Below the pieces are notes generated by a model. That model was given only the letters and a program-made list of their open reading frames with translations, searched no databases and was not told the origin of the DNA. 64,000 nucleotides of DNA, from the NCBI GenBank assembly GCA_023313575.1, contig JAJTTP010000004.1, forward strand, positions 992,001 to 1,056,000. The letters are read 5' to 3'. Positions 47,798-58,923 of the stretch are shown here, piece after piece. How positions within the stretch are numbered: position 1 is the first letter of the stretch; each line of letters begins with the position of its first letter. A program made the position numbers and the translations under genes. This DNA is from Eutypella sp. D-1. Lineage: Eukaryota > Ascomycota > Sordariomycetes > Xylariales > Diatrypaceae.

Positions 47798-49782
47798 TTA
47801 AGCCTCAATCTCCACTATGTCTGACGCTGGCATCGCGGAGCAGGTAAGCACGCGGCCATCAAGCAGCATGCCTCCCGACACGTCGCCGCAGACAAGCTTG
47901 GTGGCACAGCTCTCACAAGAACCGACGCGACATCCGTACTCGGGCGCGAGGCCAACGGACTCGGCTAGCTCGAGCAGGGACACGGGCTTGTCCTTCGTCC
48001 AGACGGCCTCTGTTTTAGACTTGGTAAACTTCACAGTGGCGCGCTTCAGCTCCCCCGGTGCTCGGACGGCGCCGGAGCCTATGAACGACTCGCTATGCAC
48101 GAAGGGCTTCGGGATTCCCGCGTCTAGGAGACACTTGCGCGCAGCCGCCTCGAACTCGGGAGGTCCGCACACGTACGCGAATGACAATTTGCCCCCCAGC
48201 GTTAGGTCCTTGTCGGTTAGCGGCTTCCAAGTGTACGGGTCGGAGATGGTCTGGCGGAGCGCGTCGAAATCCGGGCGGCCAGCCACATCGTAGTCCTTTC
48301 CGGCGACATCCGCCGGCCCTGGCCGCGTGAAGAAGGTGATTCTCCGAAACGGGCGATCCTCGAAGCGTGGTACCTCGGCTACCAACGCCGCGGGTATCGC
48401 CGCCGAGTCCCGGGCCACGTGTATCCACAGCACGGGCGACTTCTGGAAGAGCGGGTGACTTGCGTGTGCCTTCATCATCGCCAACATGGGCGTCAGACCG
48501 ATACCCGCCGAAATATAGATCTGGCGTGGTATGAGTTTCTGGGCCCAGTCGAGGTGGAAACGTCCGGCCGGGGAGCGAGCTGCAAGTGTTATCCCCACCT
48601 TACATTCACTGTGCATCCAAGATGACCACTTCCCCTCCTTCTTTATGCTGAGGCGATAGTATGGAGGCTCGGAGCGCGCAGGCCAGTCGGAGATAGTCCA
48701 ACTGCGGACGATGCCTCCTGGAAGGCGGACGGAGAGGAATTGGCCTGGTCGGTAGTTGGCTAGGGGCCTCTCGTCGCCTGACCTGATATAGAATGACTTA
48801 ACACCGGCTCCCTCATCGACGACGCGGTCGACACGGAGGTCGTGCCAGCCTTTCCATGCGTTTTTTCCGAGGTTAAGCTTGTCGTCCATGGCGGCGAGCC
48901 TCCAACCTATTACTGTCTTGTTCATGGAGAGGAGCAATTCATGGTTCGCGAGTAGGTCGAGCGTGTCCCGCGTCTTCAGCTCCGCGTTGAACGCCAGCCT
49001 CGTCACGGTAGCGCAGTCGATGGCGTCTCCGACGTATCGGCTCTCGCACACCACCTCATCCCCGGGGTGTACCCGGCCTCCATCCAGCACGCGTAGGTAG
49101 ACACCCACCCGCCCGGATGAGGCGAGTGTCTGCAGCCACTGCTCACTTTGCTTGCAGCGCCACGATACCTTCATACAGGGGATGCGCGAGCCGCACACCT
49201 GCAGACGAACGCCCTTACCTATCCTCCATACGTCACCTAAACGAACCTCGTCTTCCAATACTGGCTGCCCGTTACACCTAATAGTAATGCTGTAATTGTT
49301 TTTGATTAGTATGTGTCTTGAATAGGGGGAGTCGTCTTCGGGAACTTGGCGATTTAGATGTATAGGCTCACTTTTCTCCCCAGTGACACCAATCCCACTC
49401 CGATCTGTCTACACCCAGCTCATTGCACCAATAGTCATAATTCTCGGCAAGGAAGATGTATACGGGTCCGTCATCTAAAAAGGTCAGCATTTATTTCCAA
49501 TATTCGATTTGAGGTCGTTTGCTTGATATCTTTGAGCTTGATGGATACATTTCACGTACTATAAACATTGTTAGCCGAAGAAACTTATATCACTACAATG
49601 TATGATGAAGATATTAGGAGTAGATACCGTGCAGCTGTAGCATTTTCCAAGACTCCAGACTCATCCAGCTCAATATAGTCCGACTTTGAGACTATAGGGT
49701 CATGTACGATGGAAGTGAGCATCTTATGGCCCCCTATCTCATATTCTCGTGGTTGAGAGCGGCTCACGGCAACGACTTCCAT
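47798..49782 (-). CDS. MOSC domain / ferredoxin reductase / 2Fe-2S ferredoxin fusion oxidoreductase
   Basis: Best model is three exons: 49782-49629, 49474-49372 and 49289-47798, about 582 residues. Exon 1 (MEVVAVSRSQPREYEIGGHK) and exon 2 (GPVYIFLAENYDYWCNELGV) give the N-terminal part of a MOSC domain, a fold known from molybdenum cofactor sulfurases and YiiM. Exon 3 completes it (ENITIRCNGQ, EDEVRLGDVW, the Cys of QVCGSRIPC) and adds a flavin-binding domain (YRPGQFLSVRLPGG, RSWTISDWP), an NAD-binding domain (YISAGIGLTPMLAMM, YVCGPPEF) and a C-terminal plant-type 2Fe-2S domain with CRVGSCESC plus a final Cys in VLTCSA. The likely role is electron transfer from NAD(P)H via FAD and 2Fe-2S to the MOSC site; in YiiM-type proteins the substrates are N-hydroxylated bases. 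The second intron is ideal (GTGAGC, ACTAATC, TTACAG). At the first intron the only GT donor leaves one base too many, so this junction is uncertain. Confidence 0.82.
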
Positions 49783-50368
49783 TTTCAGATATATCAATTT
49801 AAGAAGTATAAGACAAACGTCTGTGAAGTTCATATTTATTCGAAAGATGCAGGATAATAAATACTTTGATTTGGTTCAAGATATTACCTACCCCTGACTT
49901 AATATCCCCGAGGCCGATCGGGGTCGGAATCGGGGTCGGTCGAGTGAAGCGGTCACGTAGGTAAGCCACAATCCCTACCAACATCAACAGCCGCTGACCC
50001 CCTTTTAACTGTTCACTCTACACCACTTGTTTCTGTTGGAACTACTCCCCTACGCGAGTTTGCTGATTATTAGCTGGCCGGTACCATACCCCCAAATCAC
50101 ATGTATAAGTCGTATTACAACCATTGATGAAATACAGTACATCACTTCGCAATTACCATAAGCTACATAAGCACTTGGTCCACGGGGCATAGTTTTCTTG
50201 TGGAAAGCTAATACCATGTGCTGGCTTTATAGATCACTTGAATCTCTAGGTATATAGGGCAGCCAGTGTGCTGGCGAGGACGACAGTAGCTTAAATAATA
50301 CAGAGTCCTTTGGTGCTATATTGTATCCCCTGTTCAATACATTCCACATGCAGTTGAATCATGCCTAG
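49783..50368. other. intergenic region upstream of the MOSC-reductase gene
   Basis: About 590 bases between the start of the MOSC-reductase gene and the 3' end of the DUF6604 gene, both on the minus strand. It must contain the promoter of the former and the 3' end of the latter. No motif stands out. Confidence 0.5.
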
Positions 50369-53130
50369 CTAAATTGTATCCAATGACTTCGTTCGAGTGA
50401 CGTGAAGGGGGACGATACTAGGGAACAGGGGACCGAGGTCTTGCGGCAGGTTGGAGCAGAATGCCTTCGCGACATTTTCTAGCCGCCGAACTATTTCCGC
50501 TGGGTTGCCAGCGATGGTCGCCGATCGATAAATCACGGGGAGAAGCTGGGCAAGTGCCGTATCCCTCGAACCCTCGTCGAAGTTGAAGCTAGGGTCTTCA
50601 TTAGCCTCCGTCGTGAATTCCTGGAGAAGGTCCTTGAACAGCTGAACACTCTCGTCGTGGAGTTGGAAGTACTCCACGGTGAGCTCGTTCTCCGATAGGC
50701 TCGTCACGGTTTCATTGAGGATCTCGAGCAGTTCGATCGGCGACACGCGGGAAGACTGGAGCGCCTCTTTCCTCTTTTGTACGGTCGACTGCTGCTCTGA
50801 CGGAGAAGAGCCGTCTGTTCGAGCCAAGGTACCATCGGAACGTCCTCGACTGTCGCTCTCCGCGGCGGCGATGGCAGCCTGCCTCGAGAATATGTTGCCA
50901 GCCTGGACATCGAATTTCTCGCGGATAATATCACGGAGATATGACATCGACCGGCGCGCCTTCCCTTCGTCGAACCCATAACGACCGTTGAAAGCCTCGA
51001 GCGAGACGGACCGCCGCGAGAATCCAACCAAGTCGCCGGCAGCGGTGGTACATAGACCGCAGTCTACGAACCGCTTCAGGAGGTCCATTGCCGTGTGGCC
51101 GGCAGAAACCGTGCCTTGAAATACTCTTTCTTCGCCGTGGGAGCGGAGGAACCGGTCCATCATGGGCCAGCATAGGCTCTCGCCGCGCCCAAGACGCGCT
51201 ACATAGTAGACGAACGCAGCAGCCACAACCATTGGTGACTCGCAGATATACCTAAAGCCGAGGTCATCTAGGACTAGTCGGCAGCGAAAGTCAAATAGAC
51301 CTGACCAAACCGGATTTCGCTTGAGATGGAAGTGCTTCTCGAAGGGTTCATTGACGCCTTTTTCCATGAATCTCCGCGTCCGGTCCTCCTCTGTAAAGTC
51401 GTTGGTGACGCAGTAGTGCAACTCCGCTATGCGCGCGTGACATTCCTGCCTCAGCCTTATAGACCCCTTCATCTTCGGCCGGGCCTCCTCGAGCTTCGCT
51501 TTGGCCAGGGCGCCGGTGATCTGCAACTGATCGTAGGGGTCCTTGACCTGGTCCTCGAGAATGTACCGGATGTCCATGTAGAGCGCCAAGCTGAAGATGA
51601 AGGCTGACCCATAGTCTCGCACTCGGAAAATGTGCTCAAAATTAAGGGTCATCTCGTCCTGCGCCCCTACCACGAAAGGTAGCTGGCCGTTCTTTTTCAT
51701 CGCCTTCATGAGACAGCACTCCGGAAATGTTTCCCATACTATGGCTCTGGTGAATTCCCGCATGCTGTCAACTGTGTGCGGGCCATATTCAGGCTTTTGG
51801 AGCATGGACAGTGGCATCACTAAAGGAACACAAAGTTAGAGCCTTCCTGCAAAGATCTCATCACTGGGGAATCGGCGTGGATCGACATATTATACGAGCC
51901 ACTGGGCCCGAATACGACTTGGCTCGAACGGGCAGCTAAGGACTCTGTAATTGACTCCCTTGGTGTTGAAATGCACTTACTGGGCACCTTCCCAATTGGG
52001 ACCCCATCTAGGATGTCTTCGACCAGTGCATAGACAGTAAAGCCCAGCCAGTCCGCTTCTTTAAATATCTTCGCCATGCGTTCCTCCTCTGTAAGCTCAT
52101 CCTCGCCATCATAGTCGACGTGATCGAGTCCATACTCGAAGAAGAGGGTGTTCATCATGAACTCGTAATCGGCCAGTCCGGGGGCGTCCTTCAACGCCTT
52201 CTCTAATTCGGACTCCATCTCATGGAACATCTCGTACGCGGCGTTGGTCATGACGGCAAGATTGTCGATGGGAACAGACTTAAAGTAAAAGTACTCCCAC
52301 CACCGGTCGCCGACATAGTCGCGGATTAGGTTGAAGTCCTGGAAGAAGCAGTAGATGATCATGTAGTAGTCGAACTCATCATCGTCATCCTCGTCGAAGA
52401 TATCCCAGTCGAAATCATCGACCCAGGAAGACTCCGTGTCCTGGGGTTTCTTCTGGACGCGCTGCTCCTTCGGCGGCTTCTTCTTGCCTGGCTTTTTGCC
52501 GTTCTTCTTGTAGGACTTCTTTGACCGCTTTGCCGCCGATTTTTCTATCTCTAAAACAGCGTCGACATCTTGCTCGTCTATGTCCTGGGCCTCCTCGACT
52601 TGGAGGTGTTCGAACATATTCTTCAGGTCACTGACGTCAACTTGACCATCTGACTGTTTTGGTACTCTTGCCGGATTATTTGGCTTCCGGAATGCCATGG
52701 CCATCGCCGCATCAAACCGGCCTAGGATTTTCTCTAGCACCTTAATGATAAACTCGTGTGTGACGTTGCTCCTCTTAAGCTTCTCATTGGTTGAATTCTG
52801 GGCAACACGGCTGAAGAACCGCGCGCTCTGCTTCCTGAGGGCCACGACATCTCGGAGAATGCTGACCGAAGACTCTGGGATCTCCTCGGGGGCTAGGTTT
52901 TCGATGACGAACTGGGCCAAAGGCTCCAACTGCGACCAGTGCATGGTCGCTGCCGTAAGTCCTATATTTGGCGTGGTTTTTGTCGTCGGGTTGACCGACT
53001 CCGCGGAGGACCCGCCCCCACGCCGAATTTTGTCTGCTGTTTGTGCCAGCCATTTCGTCCATTGTTTTTGGCCAAGTTTATATCGCTGCCAGGTACCCAA
53101 AGTACCCGAAGTTCCCTCAGGCCGTTCCAT
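50369..53130 (-). CDS. DUF6604-domain protein, large helical protein of unknown function
   Basis: Two exons, 53130-51981 and 51819-50369, encode 866 residues. The 161-nt intron has donor GTAAGT, branch CTAAC and acceptor TTTAG and joins GKVPM to MPLSMLQKPEYG. ATG 53130 is the only in-frame Met at the start; the frame opens earlier only at GTG. The N-terminal 200 residues or so match the fungal DUF6604 pattern: WQRYKLGQKQWTKWLAQTA, then LRDVVALRKQSARFFSR and LKRSNVTHEFIIKVLEKIL. A Lys-rich nuclear-signal-like segment (RSKKSYKKNGKKPGKKK) and an acidic segment follow. The rest is predicted mostly helical, with FNLIRDYVGDRWWEYFYF. The function of the family is not established. Members occur in many moulds, often in variable copy number. 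Confidence 0.85.
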
Positions 53131-54390
53131 GGCTTCCACGGTGACGGAAGCGAGACGATCTGGAAGAACTTCCCACCAGTTAGTCGCTTGTGGAGTGGGA
53201 GGAGAGATATTTCATCGGATTCTGTGGGTAGTTCGTTTATTCTGAGGCCGGCCACTTGGGTTATCGTATTTAGTGGTGCTGCAGGGGTTGCCTTGGTAGT
53301 ACTGTGTGGCAGTTGTGGCTAATCAACCTCCCCTCTACGATATTCCCGTTATGCAATGTATATATTTATTAGTCTACGGAAAAGCAGCGTAAACGTGAGA
53401 CTATAGCGAGGACTTCATTTAGGAGTTCACCATCAACGTAGACTGATAGAGTACTTTATGATTGGTTGGCTATTGAGGTATAATGAGGCGCCTTTGGGTT
53501 ACCTAACCTGCAGGTGGAGGCCCTGCCATGGTTCTAACATGTGCGGGGCTCATGACATGCGCGGCCTGCATCTTGCTAATGGTTATCCATAAAGACGTGG
53601 AACTGTCTGGTCAACTCCATGATTGCTATAAAAAGCAGCTGGCTATTTGTATGCCTGGCAGTCTAGTAGGTTTAGGGAAGTGGGCTATACAAACCCCCAG
53701 TAAGCATTACAAACTTTGCAGGTCTATTTAGTATGTGAAGAGCCCCGCATGAATACTGCGACATGAGCATCGAAGACCTCGCTGAAATTTCAATATCGAA
53801 TTGCTATACGAAAGTGATGACTGGAGAGATAATATTTGGTGTTATTCAGATTGACACAAATTGATATCTGAGGTTGGACTGGACTGGCAGCGTAATCCAA
53901 TTGTACTAGCACAAAAGTTCCTTAGGGCGTAGACCCCACTATTTAGCGGCGGCCGATGTGGTAAATTTAGGCATGTACGGACTTAAATAATACAGTTTCC
54001 GGGATTTGCATTACAGGCTCGCGCCTTCGGTCGCTTCGTATATTCGGGTTAAACCCGAACAAATACCAGAGACAACGAGAGAATATAGGGACATCGCGTT
54101 CTACGAGTGAACGGATGACAAATGGTTCGGGGATAGAGAGATGGATAGTGCCTGCCTGAGGATGGTTGTAGTGAAAGGGATACTCTGGGTGAGGGGAATT
54201 TGGAGATCTCTTTGGGCTATAAGTGTGACATCAAACCCCTCTGTTTGGTGACACGACTCGGAGTAGGATGTTAAAACCTAGAGTACCTGAGCTGCTTCGT
54301 GACTTTCATAATACAAATACCTGTTTCCTATAAGATCAACTCGATTATCATTACGACTCCAATATCCTCCACGAGACCTTCAGAAGAACC
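53131..54390. promoter_or_regulatory. divergent intergenic region between the DUF6604 and dehydrogenase genes
   Basis: About 1.26 kb between two divergent start codons, so it must hold both promoters. It is AT-rich in the middle (53700-54060). No operator or TATA box can be named with confidence. Confidence 0.45.
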
Positions 54391-55274
54391 ATGGCGGACA
54401 AGAATATTATTTTCATCACGGGCGGGAACACTGGCATCGGCTATGAGACCGTCAAGGCGTTGTTTCAGTCGGGCAAGGCTTACCACGTGTTGATGGGGAG
54501 TCGCTCTCTGGAGAAGGCCAAAACAGCCATCGACACCTTACAACAGGAAGTCCCTCAGACTACAAGCACCATCGAGGCCGTCCAAATCGACGTCTTGGAC
54601 GACGATTCAATTGAGAAGGCGTTCGAGACCGTCAAGGCGCGCCACGACCATATTGACTCGCTTATCAACAATGCCGGTAAGTCTTCTCAAACAGAATCAT
54701 CTACAAAGCGTGGTAGTGAGGGGCTAATCGAAGGAATCGGATGTGGGTCCTAGGTGCTGCGTACAACGTTGATCCTAATGGCGGGGTACGAAACATCCGA
54801 GACATGTTTAACAAGACATTCGACGTGAACGTGTCGGGGGCGTACGTAGTGACGCACGTGTTTATGCCGCTGCTGTTGCGATCCGCGGACCCGCGGCTCC
54901 TGTTCCTGACGAGTGGGCTGTCGAGTCTAAGCCGGACCAGTGAGCAATTCTACCCGATAGCAGCACCGCCGCCCGCGGGTTGGCCGAAGCCCGTGCCCAT
55001 CGGAACCACCGCCTACCGCTCTACCAAGACCGCCCTCAACATGCTCATGGTGAATCTCAACTTCTTCCTCACTGAGGACCGGGTCAAGGTCTGGTCTATC
55101 TCTCCCGGTTTCCTCGCCACTGGCCTGTCGGGTGTCGGTGCCGACGCTTTGAGGAAGCGGGGCGCTGGCGAGCCCGCCGTTGGTGGCAACTTCATCAAGG
55201 ACGTCGTTGAAGGGAAACGGGACGCCGATGCGGGCAAGGCCGTGTTCAATGACGGGTCCAACCAGCCCTGGTAA
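54391..55274 (+). CDS. short-chain dehydrogenase/reductase
   Basis: Two exons, 54391-54676 and 54754-55274, encode 268 residues. The 77-nt intron (GTAAGT, branch CTAAT, acceptor CTAG) splits the codon of Gly96 in NNAG. The cofactor motif TGGNTGIG lies at residues 10-17, NNAG at 93-96, and the catalytic Tyr/Lys pair as YRSTK at 183-187, with Ser149 or Ser152 as the likely active-site Ser. It is thus a classical NAD(P)(H)-dependent SDR of the Rossmann fold, active in the cytosol as far as the sequence shows. Arg38 of GSRS after the second strand hints at NADP preference. The substrate is unknown. Its 3' end faces the thiolase gene; no pathway link is evident beyond closeness. Confidence 0.93.
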
Positions 55275-55798
55275 TAGCTTTTGCTCATGCTCATGGGATG
55301 ATTGGTATGACGCCGTGATGGAGATGGAGATACTCATGAGCACGCTCCTCTAGTTAGGCCACCAAAATTCTATAAATTTGTCCAGATAGTGAATATAACC
55401 TAACATTCTTATATGGGATGAAAAGCGGTTGTGTATGTCATTAATTGTCACAAGGGCTTCAGAGCAATTAATTGGAAGTCATATTGAATACAAACGGTTG
55501 AAAGGTCCTATGGCATTACCTGACCCTCCTTCCCGGTGGGCTCCTCGCTAGATTGTGAACAATTTTAGAGTAAAAGGCGAGATGGTCGCTGCGGTTACGT
55601 AGCGGCAGCGGAAGCCCTACAATGTGGTGAAATCGAGAATGTGTTCTCGTGGCATAGAAAGGATTGTCTGCGGAGGCTATAGACCATAGTCAAAGAACTA
55701 TAACCGCTACCGTGCTTCTGATGTGTATTCCCAGCCAAGCGTTGAAGCAGTTGTGGAATTAAGGCTTTGAATTACGGGTATGGAGAGTGAAGTCTGAA
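55275..55798. other. convergent spacer between dehydrogenase and thiolase genes
   Basis: About 0.5 kb of non-coding DNA, presumably the two 3' untranslated regions. No hairpin or other structure stands out. Confidence 0.5.
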
Positions 55799-57235
55799 CT
55801 AGAACCTCGATTCGACCTTCTTAAACGTATCTTGTAGGGCGAAGGCACTCGACTTATCCTTGCTGAGCACAGACTTATACTGCGCCTCGGTGAAGCCCCT
55901 CGCCTCGACAGCCGGATTGTAGCCGAGCTTGTTCTTCTTACCGACGGTGGCGCTGTCAACTTTAGGAGCGACGCCCCGGTCTGGGCGCGAGTAGACGGTG
56001 ACGACGGTGGCGCCACCGAGACCGAGGTTATGCTGGAGGGCGTACCGAGTGGAGGGGACAGCGCGGTTGTTGGCCCAGCCGCGCAAATGCCAGACTAGCT
56101 CGGCGCACTGGGCAATTCCCGTGGCACCGAGCGGATGGCCCTTGGATATCAGTCCGCCCGACGGATTGACGACATACTTGCCGCCGTAGGTAATGTCGCC
56201 GCGACGCACGAGCTCATGTGCCTTACCCGGCGCGGACAGGCCCATGGCATCGAGCGTGATCAGCTCGTTGGCGGAGAAGCAGTCATGCAGCTCGACAACC
56301 TGCACCTCGGTGGGCGTGACACCAGCCTCTGCCAGCGCGTTCTCGGCCGCACGGCGTGTCATCTCTAGTCCGATCAAGTCGATCGAGCCCCGAGAATACA
56401 GGCTCGGTCCGTCGGTGGTGAAGCTTTGGCCCGCGACTAGCACCGCTTGCTCCCGCAAATGCGGTCGCGCGTCGAGGAACGCCTGAGACACGAGCACCGC
56501 CGCCGCACCGCCGTCTGATGTGGGGCAACACTGCACCTTGGTCAGCGGCTCGTGAACCATGGGCGATTTCAGAACCTGATCTAGCGTGTAGACGTCCTGG
56601 AATTGCGAGTACGGGTTGTTCACGGAGTGAGCGTGGTTGATCCGGGCGATCTCGGCGAAGTCCTCTGCCTTGGCGCCATGCCTATAAGAGATAGATGTCA
56701 GTTACGCGGGCGCGGACAACTAGGCAAACGGGGGCACGTACTTCTCCATATACTCCCTCCCGGCGTTGCCAAAGAGCTGGGCGGCCATGGGGCTATTAGT
56801 AAGGCCGCGCACTTCAGCGTTCATCTTAGCGGAGAGGCCGATGGGGTTCTCGCGATCATTGTAGTGGGCAGCTAAGCTACCGCGAAACATCTTCTCGAAG
56901 CCAACGACGAGCACGCAGTCGGCACCGCCGTGAGAAATAGTGTCTCTAGCGAGGGCCAGGCCGGTAGAGCCAGTGGAGCAGTTATTGTTGACATTAACAA
57001 TGGGAATCCCCGTCATGCCGAACTGGTAGAAGACCCTCTGGCCGCTGGCGGAGTCGCCGAAGCAGTAGCAGGCCACGCCCCGCTCGACATCATCGTAAGT
57101 TATCTTGGCGTCGAGCATGGCTTTCACGCCGGCCTCGAACCCAAGCTCCGTGTAGTCTACCTTCCCGCGGGGCTTGATGAACTTGGTCATGCCCACGCCC
57201 AGGACGTAGACTGGCTGTTTCTGCTTGGGCGACAT
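55799..57235 (-). CDS. SCP-x-type thiolase (3-ketoacyl-CoA thiolase-like)
   Basis: Two exons, 57235-56742 and 56681-55799, encode 458 residues. The 60-nt intron has donor GTACGT, branch CTGAC and acceptor TATAG and joins YMEK to HGAKAEDF. The protein begins with PVYVLGVGMTKFIKP, typical of sterol carrier protein x thiolases, and has the nucleophile Cys86 in NNNCSTGSTG, HDCFSANE (about 295) and GHPLGATG (about 345). Such enzymes split 3-ketoacyl-CoA, notably of branched-chain or sterol side-chain substrates, in peroxisomes. There is no SCP2 lipid-binding domain fused at the C-terminus. The protein ends in SRF, which is near but not equal to the canonical peroxisomal signal (SKL, SRL), so peroxisomal import is plausible but not shown. 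It lies tail to tail with a short-chain dehydrogenase. Confidence 0.93.
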
Positions 57236-58923
57236 AATGTATGATTTTTTAGTCCACAGTACTAGAGTAAGGAATAGAGAGTGCCAAATTGAAGTAAATC
57301 TGGAGTAAGAGATTATCTCTTCTCCAAGTATTTTATCCTATTACTGAGACTCGCCCGCTCGTCGGTGTAGTATCAGAACAGTCGGTTTGGCAATGGCTGT
57401 CCAGTTATTTGACGACTGCAACGTTAGTGAAAATGGCCGGACACCTGACTAGCTTATGCACAGGTACAAATACGCAGTTTCACTTCAAATATATCTCCCC
57501 AAGGACGCGAAGGAATACTTCGTTGTTACATAGTCGGGAGTTGGGAGGATGGCTTGGTGGGTGGCGAGCTTCTCCATATTTCGCCGCACGGTTACGGTTA
57601 CGGGACTGTGGGGCAAGCCGGGGATAGATGCCGAGGTTTATTCCAGAATCGGAATTCGCTTACTATGGCAGCTGTGGTACTTAACTCGAGTACTACATTT
57701 TCAGAGTGACCTTGAAGATCTTCTGTCCACTATTCGCCGAAGCTTTCGTCCATTATGAAGCCAAAGTGTCGGCTAGAGCACATCCATATCCGGCACAACA
57801 CCAGTTCTCTGCGGACAGCATTTGAGCACACGCTGACACGTATTCCGTAATATGCCCTGGGGGTAGTTCCAGCTTGCCTGCGTATCTGAATGCCCACGTT
57901 GGGAGAGCGTAGTGGTACATATGGACCGTTTATATCGATTATGTGATTGCTCTCAATTAAATGAGGCGCTTCACCACGAGCTACCCAGTATAGAAAAAGA
58001 GAAGTTTAACTACCTAAGTATGTGAAATTCAGTGAAGCAACCGAGTCAAGGGGCATTCGGTGTGGAGACCTGCACATGAGTGGGCCTACTCAGGTCCGGA
58101 CGGCACCAGGACCGTCTTCTACATATCGAATTAACCCGACTTACAACTCAGGCACCATTAAAATCATGAGCCTACTCCATCTAAACAAGGCAAGGGCTCA
58201 AGGGGATAAGAGGAGACACTGGGTTGTACCATTATTCCCATCTCGAAATCATTAAGCTTTCTATACCCGCTCATGTATGTACGTTACCGTGAAAGTGGGT
58301 GACCGAGATGCGGCATGCATATTGGGTGTGGGGTTCAACACACCGTTATTCTGCTGCTACTATAGATACGGTGCTGAGTTGGGCGCTTCGATTTCGGAGT
58401 GTCTGGTAGGCTGATGGTTACATCGCTGATGTTGGCTTATGGGATTTGAGACGATCCATGGTTTACCTTATGTTCTAATTGTCGATCTCCACCGCTATCG
58501 GATACTACCTATGACAAGACGGCGGCAATGAAGTATAGAATGGACTCCTAGGATAAGACGAGATATATTTACCTATCTGACTTATGCATCGTGCATCGTG
58601 ATAAGTTAGCGTTTCTCTTCGGATCTTTCATGTCTCCCAACGTCACGTTGACCGTAGGGATAAAGGCTCTACGCACCACGCTAGGATGAAGCAGGGTCGA
58701 TTACATACGCAGATAGTGGTACGAGGCAACTTCACGAGCAATTTCAATAATGTCGTTAGCTTATAGACAAAATAGGATGGATTGGTGAGCTTCATCTAAC
58801 CTAATCTCGGGTATCATTTCAAATCAAACGTCCATATGTAGCGATATTATTATACAATGACCATACCATATGACTAGGTACGACCAGACAGACCGCAGAC
58901 CGCTCATTAGCTTTCAGCATCAG
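57236..58923. other. intergenic region upstream of the thiolase gene
   Basis: About 1.7 kb between the thiolase start (-) and the 3' end of the second Zn2Cys6 regulator (-). Short frames (for example 58022-58255, +) have no recognisable domain. A TAACTACCTAAGTA motif occurs at 58007-58020. The part near 57240 should hold the thiolase promoter. Confidence 0.45.

Noticed and set aside
54391..57235. A biosynthetic gene cluster built from the dehydrogenase, thiolase and nearby regulators
   Set aside because: There is no backbone synthase, transporter or P450 nearby; closeness alone does not support a cluster.
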